Of a DNA stretch of 34,251 nucleotides, positions 14,763 to 21,466 are shown one piece after another. Within the stretch, counting starts at the first letter, position 1. Each line of letters starts with the position of its first letter. This DNA comes from a bacterium (lineage in GTDB: Bacteria > Krumholzibacteriota > Krumholzibacteriia > LZORAL124-64-63): positions 1 to 34,251 of the forward strand of contig JAHJTW010000077.1 in the NCBI GenBank assembly GCA_018829565.1. Reading direction: 5' to 3'. Under the pieces are notes generated by a model. It saw only the letters and a list, made by a program, of their open reading frames with translations. It did not search any database and was not told where the DNA came from. The position numbers were made by a program, and so were the translations under genes.

Positions 14763-16669
14763 GAAGCGTTCTGGGCCCTCTTCCGGTCGAAAGACCTGTT
14801 CAGCAGATCACGGACGCGCCCGTGGATCCCCTCGGCGTCCAGCCCGATGGATGCCAGCAGTTCTCCCCGGCCGGCGTGTTCGCAGAAGGCGTCGGGGATG
14901 CCCAGGGTCACGACCTGGGGCCGGTCGGCGGCAGGATGTCCGGACGACCATTCCAGGACCGCTGCGCCGAACCCGCCTGCAACACTGCTCTCCTCGATGG
15001 TCACCACAAGCTCGTGATCCCGGAAGACCCGTTCCAGCATGTCCTCATCCAGGGGTTTGATGAACCGGGCATCGACGACGGTGGCCTCGACGCCCTCGCC
15101 GGCCAGCCGTTCGGCGGCCTGGAGGGCGGGCTGCACCATGGAACCGACCGCCAGCAGACAGACCTCCCTGCCTTCGCGGAGGAGTTCGGCCCGGCCCAGG
15201 GGCAGGGGCACGGCCTCGCCCTCGAGGGTTGCGCCGATCCCCGATCCCCGGGGGTAGCGGATGGCGCTCGGCCCCTTGTCGTGGGCGAGCCCGGTGGCCA
15301 GCATGTGACGGAGCTGGTCCTCGTCCCGGGGGGCCATGACCACCATGCCGGGAACCATGCGCAGGAAGGTCAGGTCGAAGACCCCGTGATGGGTCGGCCC
15401 GTCCTCGCCGACCACTCCCGCACGGTCCACCGCGAAGACCACGGGCAGCTTCTGGAGGGCGACGTCGTGGATCACCTGGTCGAGGGCGCGCTGCAGGAAC
15501 GTGGAATAGATGGCGACCACCGGACGGCGGCCCTCGCAGGCGAGGCCGGCGGCGAAGGTCACGGCGTGCCCCTCGGCGATCCCGACGTCGTGGCAGCGGT
15601 CGGGGAACCTTTTCCGGAACCCGGTCAATCCGGTGCCCGAAGGCATGGCGGCGGTGATCCCGTGGATCCGGTCATCGCGCTCCGCGGCTGCGACCAGGGC
15701 GTCCCCGAAGACGTCGGTGTAGCTGGGGACCTTCGGGGTGACCACCTTGATGCCCTCGGCGCGGTCGAACTTCCCCACACCGTGGTAGCGCTGTCCGTCC
15801 TCCTCGGCGAAGCGGTAGCCCTTGCCCTTCTCGGTCAGGATGTGGATCAGCACCGGGCCCTTCAGCTTCCTGACGGCGCGCAGGGTGCGCAGCAGGACGG
15901 GCAGGTCATGGCCGTCGAGGGGGCCGAAGTACTTGAACCCGAGCTCCTCGAACAGGATCGTCGGTACGACCAGCTGTTTGAGGCTCTCCTTGATCCGGCT
16001 GGCGAGTTCCTGGGCCTTGCTCCCGTGAGGCACCTTGCCCAGCATGTCCCACAGGTCGGCCTCGAGGCGCACGTAGTGCTTCCCGCTGGTGATCCGGGTC
16101 AGGTACTTGGAGATGGCTCCCACGTTCGGGGAGATGCTCATCTTGTTGTCGTTGAGCACGACGATCATGTCCGTCTGGATCTGGCCGGCGTTGTTGAGGC
16201 CCTCGTAGGCCAGGCCGCCCGTCAGGGCGCCGTCGCCCACCACCGCGATCACCGCATGGTCCTCCCGGCGCGCATCCCTGGCGACGGCGAATCCGACGGC
16301 GGCGCTGATCGCGGTGCTGGCGTGGCCGACCCCGAACATGTCGTGGGGACTCTCGCTCCGCTTGGGGAATCCCGAGACCCCGTCCCTGCTTCTCAGGGTG
16401 TGGAAGGACTCCCTCCTCCCGGTCAGGAGCTTGTGCCCGTAGGCCTGGTGGCCCACGTCCCAGAGGATCTTGTCCCGCGGCGTCGAGAAAATCCGGTGCA
16501 TGGCCACGGTCAGCTCGACGACTCCCAGGCTCGCACCCAGATGGCCGCCCGAACTGGACACGGTGGCGATGATCTCCTCGCGCAGTTCGGCGCAGAGGGC
16601 TTCCAGTTCCTGGAGCGTGAGATCCTTGAGATCCTGGGGACTTTTGATTCTGGGCAAAAGTGGGGCCAT
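14759..16669 (-). CDS. dxs: 1-deoxy-D-xylulose-5-phosphate synthase
   Basis: A 636-aa thiamine-diphosphate enzyme that condenses pyruvate and glyceraldehyde-3-phosphate in the first step of the MEP isoprenoid pathway. Visible marks are SSSGGHLGASLGVVELT at the N-terminus, WDVGHQAYGHKLLTGR, the TPP motif VVGDGALTGGLAYEGLN, FRKRFPDRCHDVGIAEGHAV, and the C-terminal IEESSVAGGFGAAVLEW. Length is typical. The ATG at 16669 has only a weak ribosome site (GAAG), and a 56-nt spacer separates it from the divergent PAP2-like gene. It lies two genes after the prenyl synthase. Confidence 0.96.
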   Translation of the reverse strand: MAPLLPRIKSPQDLKDLTLQELEALCAELREEIIATVSSSGGHLGASLGVVELTVAMHRIFSTPRDKILWDVGHQAYGHKLLTGRRESFHTLRSRDGVSGFPKRSESPHDMFGVGHASTAISAAVGFAVARDARREDHAVIAVVGDGALTGGLAYEGLNNAGQIQTDMIVVLNDNKMSISPNVGAISKYLTRITSGKHYVRLEADLWDMLGKVPHGSKAQELASRIKESLKQLVVPTILFEELGFKYFGPLDGHDLPVLLRTLRAVRKLKGPVLIHILTEKGKGYRFAEEDGQRYHGVGKFDRAEGIKVVTPKVPSYTDVFGDALVAAAERDDRIHGITAAMPSGTGLTGFRKRFPDRCHDVGIAEGHAVTFAAGLACEGRRPVVAIYSTFLQRALDQVIHDVALQKLPVVFAVDRAGVVGEDGPTHHGVFDLTFLRMVPGMVVMAPRDEDQLRHMLATGLAHDKGPSAIRYPRGSGIGATLEGEAVPLPLGRAELLREGREVCLLAVGSMVQPALQAAERLAGEGVEATVVDARFIKPLDEDMLERVFRDHELVVTIEESSVAGGFGAAVLEWSSGHPAADRPQVVTLGIPDAFCEHAGRGELLASIGLDAEGIHGRVRDLLNRSFDRKRAQNAS

Positions 16670-16725
16670 GGGAATCTTCAGCCGGTCCTTTCAGTGTTCG
16701 ACCTGGAATCGGATCAGAGCCTAGG

Positions 16726-17172
16726 TTAACCCGATGCGCCCCCGAACGCCAGAGCGAAAAGGCCCCCGAGGACGGCCCCCAGCACCATGTGCAGGGGGTG
16801 ATGCGTGCGGGGATCCAGGTAGCTCACGGCCAGGTTCGGGAAGCGGTCCTCCGCCTGCAGATGGTCGACGATGGCGAAGAGGGCCTCCTGGTGACGCCTG
16901 CTGGCTCCGCCCAGCTTGAGGCTGTCATGGATTCCGATCACGGCGAACACCAGGGCGAATCCCGCTTCGGGCGAACCCCAGCCGTGGTTCATGGTCATCA
17001 GCGTGACCAGGCAGGCCAGGACCGCGGCGGGCAGGCTGGGCAGGCCCACGCTCTGCACCAGGACGACGGCGCTGAATCTCCGCTGGATCGCACAGTAGGC
17101 CGCCGCCTTGATCAACTGCCCGCAGAGCCCGCAGGCCAGAACCAGGACCCAGACGGGGACGGTCCAGGGCAC
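16726..17172 (-). CDS. Divergent PAP2 family (DUF212/YuiD-like) membrane protein
   Basis: A 148-aa membrane protein. An N-terminal membrane segment, the phrase CGLCGQLIKAAAYCAIQRRF, and a C-terminal THHPLHMVLGAVLGGLFAL match the DUF212 layout, where the corresponding end reads GHTPxEVxxGxxxG. The family's GGMPSSHSA motif, which carries the PAP2-like His, reads VGLPSLPAA here, and the DAxGVR motif reads HDSLKLG, so catalysis is doubtful. The GTG at 17172 starts 2 nt after ispA, with AGG upstream inside the ispA end; the track's 320-aa frame is ispA antisense upstream. Its place between ispA and dxs hints at prenyl-phosphate metabolism, by inference only. Confidence 0.65.
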   Translation of the reverse strand: MPWTVPVWVLVLACGLCGQLIKAAAYCAIQRRFSAVVLVQSVGLPSLPAAVLACLVTLMTMNHGWGSPEAGFALVFAVIGIHDSLKLGGASRRHQEALFAIVDHLQAEDRFPNLAVSYLDPRTHHPLHMVLGAVLGGLFALAFGGASG

Positions 17173-17174
17173 GG

Positions 17175-18086
17175 CTACCTGTCCCTTCGCCACATGAAAC
17201 CGGCCAATCCCAGCAACCTGCTTGCCGCCGGGCCGGCAGGCAGGACGGCGGCCAGGTGTTTCATGCCGGCCAGCCCGTGGCGTTGCGTCCGGATGGTCGC
17301 CTTCTCCAGCCCTTCGGCCCGGATCCAGGTCGCTTTGCCCTGGGCCGCGTCCTTGCCGGGACTCTTGCCCAGGAAGGCGGCGTCCCCGGTCACGTCCAGC
17401 AGATCGTCGGCGCCCTGGAAGGCCAGGCCGAGGTCGACGCCCGCCCGGTGGATTTCCTGCCGCTGCCTCGTCCCCGCCCCGGCCAGCAGGGCGCCGGCTT
17501 CCAGGGATGCGGCCAGGAGCATGGCCGTCTTGCGCCGGTGGATCCGTGAGACGTGGCGCGTGGTGGCCAGGATGCCCTCGGCGTCGAGATCGTCCTGTTG
17601 CCCCCCCACCATCCCCGCCGGGCCCACGGCGGCCGCCACCAGGCCCACCAGGGCGGCGCAATCTGTGCCTCCGGCCTGGGCCAGCCACTGGAAAGCCAAC
17701 GCCTGCAGCGCGTCCCCGGCCAGGATGGCGGTGGCCTCGTCGAAGGCGACGTGGCAGGTCGGCCGGCCCCGGCGCAGGTCGTCGTCGTCCATGGCGGGCA
17801 GGTCGTCGTGGATGAGGGAATAGGTGTGCAGACTTTCAAGGGCGCAGGCCGCGACGAGGGCGCTGTCCCTGCCGGCGACGGTCCCCCGCCCGATGCCCTG
17901 CAGGGCGTCGTAGGTCCACAGGAGAAGGACCGGACGCAGCCTCTTCCCGCCGGCCAGCAGGCTGTGGCGCATGGCCGCCTTCAACCGGGCGGGCACGTCC
18001 GCTTCTCCCTGAAGCAGGCGGCGCAAGGCCTGGTCGACCATCTTGCGTTCGGCGGCCAGTTCGCGGCCGAGCTCAACGCCCTCCAT
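17175..18086 (-). CDS. ispA: Polyprenyl (farnesyl/geranylgeranyl) diphosphate synthase
   Basis: A 303-aa trans-isoprenyl diphosphate synthase that joins IPP to allylic diphosphates. The first Asp-rich motif is DDLPAMDDDD at residues 94-103 with the R-x-G-R-P segment after it, the GGKRLRP substrate site is near residue 46, and the second Asp-rich motif is FQGADDLLD. The short FPP-synthase type (two residues between the DD pairs plus insertion) points to a C15 or C20 product; the chain length cannot be fixed. The ATG has GGAGG 6 nt upstream and overlaps the folD 3' end by 14 nt. Confidence 0.93.
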   Translation of the reverse strand: MEGVELGRELAAERKMVDQALRRLLQGEADVPARLKAAMRHSLLAGGKRLRPVLLLWTYDALQGIGRGTVAGRDSALVAACALESLHTYSLIHDDLPAMDDDDLRRGRPTCHVAFDEATAILAGDALQALAFQWLAQAGGTDCAALVGLVAAAVGPAGMVGGQQDDLDAEGILATTRHVSRIHRRKTAMLLAASLEAGALLAGAGTRQRQEIHRAGVDLGLAFQGADDLLDVTGDAAFLGKSPGKDAAQGKATWIRAEGLEKATIRTQRHGLAGMKHLAAVLPAGPAASRLLGLAGFMWRRDR

Positions 18087-18960
18087 CCCACCCCTCCGCC
18101 CGGGCCATGGATTCGAAGGTGTTTTCCAGGAGCATGGCGATGGTCATGGGTCCGACGCCGCCGGGTACGGGGGTCAACGCCCCGGCACGGCCGGTCACGG
18201 CCGCGGCGTCCACGTCCCCCACCAGGCGCGTGCCCTTGGGATGGTCCGGGTCGTCGATCCGGTTGATTCCCACGTCGATCACCACCGCGCCCTCGCCGAT
18301 CTCTTCGCGTCCCAGGGCACAGGGGACTCCCATGGCGGCCACGACGATGTCGGCCCGCGAGGTGATCCCTGCGAGGTCGCGGGTTCCGGAGTGGCACATG
18401 GTCACGGTGGCGTTGCCCGTGGCGCCCTTCAGGGACATCAGCAGGGCCAGGGGCCTGCCGACGATGACGCTGCGGCCCACGATGGCGACGGTCCGACCGG
18501 CCACCGGGATCTCGTAATGGCTGCAGAGCCGCAGGATGCCCTTGGGCGTGCAGGGCACGAACCGGGGACTGCCGGCCACGAGCCGGCCCAGGTTCTCGGG
18601 GTGGAAGCCGTCCACGTCCTTGGCCGGGTCGACCGACAGCAGAACCTTGTCCTGGTCGATGCCCATTGGCAGCGGCAGCTGGACCAGGATGCCGTCGATG
18701 GCGGGATCGTCGTTGAGGGCCCGGATCAATTCCAGCACCCTGGCCTCGGGAGTGTCGGCGGGCAGACGGTGCGTCACGTGGTGGAAACCGACCGTTTCGC
18801 AGCCTTTCTCCTTGTGCTTGACGTAGACGTGGGAGGCGGGATCGTCCCCGACCAGGACCACGGCCAGTCCGGGACTGCGGGGCGCGGAACGCAGCCTGTT
18901 CCGGAGGTCGTCGAAAACGGCATCCCTCACCGGCACGCCCTTGAGCAGCTTGGTTTCCAT
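18073..18960 (-). CDS. folD: Methylenetetrahydrofolate dehydrogenase/cyclohydrolase
   Basis: A 295-aa bifunctional enzyme that interconverts 5,10-methylene-THF, methenyl-THF and 10-formyl-THF. It has the YVKHKEK catalytic Lys region near residue 50, the ILVQLPLP block, the NADP-site VGRSVIVGRPLALLM, and the C-terminal TPVPGGVGPMTIAMLLENT signature. A GGAAGGGA ribosome site precedes the ATG. It starts 30 nt after rny and overlaps ispA. In many bacteria xseA and xseB lie between folD and ispA; they are absent here. Confidence 0.96.
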   Translation of the reverse strand: METKLLKGVPVRDAVFDDLRNRLRSAPRSPGLAVVLVGDDPASHVYVKHKEKGCETVGFHHVTHRLPADTPEARVLELIRALNDDPAIDGILVQLPLPMGIDQDKVLLSVDPAKDVDGFHPENLGRLVAGSPRFVPCTPKGILRLCSHYEIPVAGRTVAIVGRSVIVGRPLALLMSLKGATGNATVTMCHSGTRDLAGITSRADIVVAAMGVPCALGREEIGEGAVVIDVGINRIDDPDHPKGTRLVGDVDAAAVTGRAGALTPVPGGVGPMTIAMLLENTFESMARAEGWDGGR

Positions 18961-18990
18961 GGCATCCCTTCCCCGTCGCCGGTCCCGAAG

Positions 18991-20553
18991 CTACTTGGCG
19001 AATGCGGTGGCCCGCGTCTCCCGGATGACCATCACCTTGATCTGCCCGGGATATTCCAGTTCCCCTTCGATCCTGCGGCTGACCTCCTCGGCCAGGACGG
19101 CGGCATCGGCGTCGGAGACCTTGGTATGGTTCACCAGCACCCTGACCTCGCGCCCGGCCTGGATGGCGAACGACTTCTCCACGCCCTCGAAGCTGTCGGC
19201 GATCTGTTCCAGGTTCTCCAGACGCTGCACGTAGGAGTCGAGACTCTCGCGGCGGGCTCCCGGTCGGGAGGCCGAGACCGCATCCGCGGCGGCGGTGATG
19301 AAGGTGTACGGGGTGGCGGCCTCGACGTCCTGGTGGTGCCCTCCCACCGCGTTGATCACGGAATCGTTCTCGCCGAACTTCTTGCAAAGCCGGGCCCCGA
19401 TGACAGCGTGCGGTCCCTCGATCTCGTGGTCGGCGGCCTTGCCGATGTCGTGAAGGAACCCGCACCGCCTGGCCAGGCGGGAATCCAGCCCCAGCTCCGC
19501 CGCGATGATCGCCGCGACGGCGGCCACCTCCTTGGAGTGGTTCAGGAGGTTCTGCCCGTAACTCGAGCGGTAATGCAGGCGTCCGATGTAGGGGAACATC
19601 TCGGGTCGGATGTTCTGCAGGTTGAGCTCGATACAGGCCTGCTCCCCGATTTCCCGGATGCGCTCCTGCATCTCCTGATCGGTCTTCTTGACCACTTCCT
19701 CGATGCGGCCGGGGTGGATCCGGCCGTCCCGGATGAGGATCTCGAGCGACTGGCGGGCGACCTCCCTCCTCACCGGATCGAATCCCGAGACGATCACGGC
19801 GCCGGGCGTGTCGTCGATGATGACGTCGATCCCGGTCGCGAGCTCGAAGGCCCTGATGTTGCGTCCTTCCCGCCCGATGATGCGGCCCTTCATGTCGTCG
19901 CTGGGGAGATCCACGACGGAGACCGTGCTCTCCGCGACGTGTTCGGAAGCGTAGCGCTGGACGGCGAGGCTGAGGATCTTGATGGCCTCCCGCCGCGAGG
20001 ACCGCTCGGTCTCCTCGCGCACCTGCTTGATGGACTGGGCGGCAGCCATCCTGGCCTCCCCCACCATGTTCTCCATGAGCTGCTGCCTGGCGCGATCGGC
20101 GGTCATGCCTGCGATCTGCTCCAGCTTGAGGTTCTGCTCCTCCAGGAAGCGCTCGGCCTGGACGCGGGCCCGTTCCACCTCGTCCCACCGGACTTTCAGA
20201 TCCTCTTCCTGGGCGTCGAGCCGGGTCTCCTTGGCGTCGATGAAGGCGACCTTCTTGTTGAGGTTGTCCTCCCGGAGATCCAGGGCCTCCTGCCGGCGCC
20301 GGCTCTCCAGCCGATCCCGTTCCGTGTCCTTCTCGAACTTCTGGCGGGCCTGGAAGAATTCCTCCTTGGCCTCGAGCTGGGCGCTCTTGACCAGGGCGGA
20401 AGCCTCCTTCCGGGCATCATCGAGCAGGCGGTCGCAGCGGGCGGAAGCCTGTCCGTGCTGCTTCTCGTAGCTCCTCTTGAAGGTGAACCAGCCAAGGAGG
20501 AAAAAGACGACGGCGATGATGCAGCCGAAGACGTACGCAGATACCTGCGGCAT
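18991..20553 (-). CDS. rny: Ribonuclease Y
   Basis: A 520-aa membrane-anchored endoribonuclease of mRNA decay. One N-terminal membrane helix (VFGCIIAVVFFLLGWFTF), a long charged coiled coil to about residue 200, a KH domain with DMKGRIIGREGRNIRAFE, and an HD domain with FLHDIGKAADHE followed by GGHH are in the standard order. I prefer the ATG at 20553, which has GAGAGGAG just upstream, over the track's 20568. It lies just after the 6S RNA candidate and zapA on the same strand. Confidence 0.96.
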   Translation of the reverse strand: MPQVSAYVFGCIIAVVFFLLGWFTFKRSYEKQHGQASARCDRLLDDARKEASALVKSAQLEAKEEFFQARQKFEKDTERDRLESRRRQEALDLREDNLNKKVAFIDAKETRLDAQEEDLKVRWDEVERARVQAERFLEEQNLKLEQIAGMTADRARQQLMENMVGEARMAAAQSIKQVREETERSSRREAIKILSLAVQRYASEHVAESTVSVVDLPSDDMKGRIIGREGRNIRAFELATGIDVIIDDTPGAVIVSGFDPVRREVARQSLEILIRDGRIHPGRIEEVVKKTDQEMQERIREIGEQACIELNLQNIRPEMFPYIGRLHYRSSYGQNLLNHSKEVAAVAAIIAAELGLDSRLARRCGFLHDIGKAADHEIEGPHAVIGARLCKKFGENDSVINAVGGHHQDVEAATPYTFITAAADAVSASRPGARRESLDSYVQRLENLEQIADSFEGVEKSFAIQAGREVRVLVNHTKVSDADAAVLAEEVSRRIEGELEYPGQIKVMVIRETRATAFAK

Positions 20554-20617
20554 GGCCACTCCTCTCATGTATCCAGGCAGAAGGAGGAAATCAGGAGTGG
20601 ATGCGGCTGGCTACCCC

Positions 20618-20779
20618 GCCCGGTCGTGTGCGTCGGAAGCAACTGAACCGAGTTGCTCCAGGTGGGTTTCCTGTTCCGGACCGCGGAAGTCCTCCGGGGA
20701 GGCCTGTCCTTGGACCGGAAACTCCGGAATCCCATGAGTGAAGTGTTGGCTCACTTGTACGACACATCACGTGCCGGGC
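20618..20779 (-). ncRNA. ssrS: Candidate 6S RNA (SsrS)
   Basis: The roughly 200-nt gap between zapA and rny has no ORF and folds as a long interrupted rod on the minus strand. Outer GCCCGG pairs with CCGGGC, then GTGT-CGT pairs with ACG-C-ACAC. An open central region follows, whose 3' side holds a local hairpin (GGAGCAAC with GTTGCTTCC). A distal arm (GGG-TTCC...TTCCGG with CCGGAA...GGAAACCC) ends the fold. Closing stem, central bubble with a small 3' hairpin and apical stem are the 6S layout. The about 160-nt length and location after zapA are typical of 6S genes. The 5' end would overlap the last zapA codons. Not confirmed by a covariance model. Confidence 0.55.
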
Positions 20780-21096
20780 AGGGAATCACCACCGATTCCA
20801 TGGGGGCGGCCGCGCGAAACCTCGGCGTCCAGAAGCCTCGCCATCCGAACAGATCTATCTTCAAAGGCATCCTGGTTCTCCAGGGTGCTACGCCGTTCGC
20901 GGAACAGCTCGTCGGCAATGTTCACAGCGGCGAGGATGGCGATCTTCATCGTGGATGCCACAGGCGTCCGCCCTGCGACCTCCGTCATCCTCTCGCTGAC
21001 GAAATCGGCAACTTCCTTCACATATCCGGGATCGGCGTCACCCCGGAGGGTGTACTCCTTGCCGAAAATGGTCACTGTTACGCTTTTTGGTTCCAA
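20767..21096 (-). CDS. zapA: Cell division protein ZapA
   Basis: A 109-aa protein that crosslinks FtsZ protofilaments. The N-terminus SVTVTIFGKEYTLRGDAD followed by YVKEVADFVSERM and MKIAILAAVNIADELF is the ZapA globular domain, then a short coiled coil. The probable start is TTG (21096), since no ATG lies upstream of the conserved beta strand; the ribosome site (AGGGGA) is about 10 nt away. It follows a ZapB-like coiled-coil gene by 39 nt. Confidence 0.88.
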   Translation of the reverse strand: MEPKSVTVTIFGKEYTLRGDADPGYVKEVADFVSERMTEVAGRTPVASTMKIAILAAVNIADELFRERRSTLENQDAFEDRSVRMARLLDAEVSRGRPHGIGGDSLPGT

Positions 21097-21135
21097 ACTC
21101 GACCGTTTCCCCTGCCGGCAGGAAGCCGGCGCAAC

Positions 21136-21405
21136 CTAGCCCAGAGCTTCGAGCTGCTGCAGAAGCCCTCCGACCTTGTCCTCGATTTCCTTCCTCTTCT
21201 CCTCGTAAGCCTCGACCAGGTCGGCGCCCTCCCGGGCCTCCGCCAATTCCCTGGCAAGGCGTGCTTTCTCTTCCTCTTGCCCCGCGAGACCGGCCTCGAG
21301 TTCCTGGCAGCGGCCCTGGAGCCGTACGTTCTCGGCGCGCAGTTCCTTGATGAGGCCGACCGCTTCCAGGACCTTGGCTTCCAGAATGCTCAGATTGCTT
21401 TCCAT
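21136..21405 (-). CDS. zapB: ZapB-like coiled-coil protein
   Basis: An 89-aa, almost purely heptad-repeat protein rich in Glu, Ala and Leu (LEAKVLEAVGLIKELRAENVRL). The size and single coiled coil match ZapB-type FtsZ-ring partners, and the position between pheT and zapA is the known setting of such genes. Coiled coils carry little family signal, so the name leans on context. Confidence 0.65.
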   Translation of the reverse strand: MESNLSILEAKVLEAVGLIKELRAENVRLQGRCQELEAGLAGQEEEKARLARELAEAREGADLVEAYEEKRKEIEDKVGGLLQQLEALG

Positions 21406-21466
21406 GGCGCGACTCTTTCATCCCTGAAATTCCGGCGTCTGGTGGGCGGGGATGGACCGCGCCCGG

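Noticed and set aside
17981-20188. 735-aa minus-strand ORF rich in Arg, Gly and Pro
   Set aside because: It is a shadow frame of rny and folD, with the composition typical of high-GC alternate frames.
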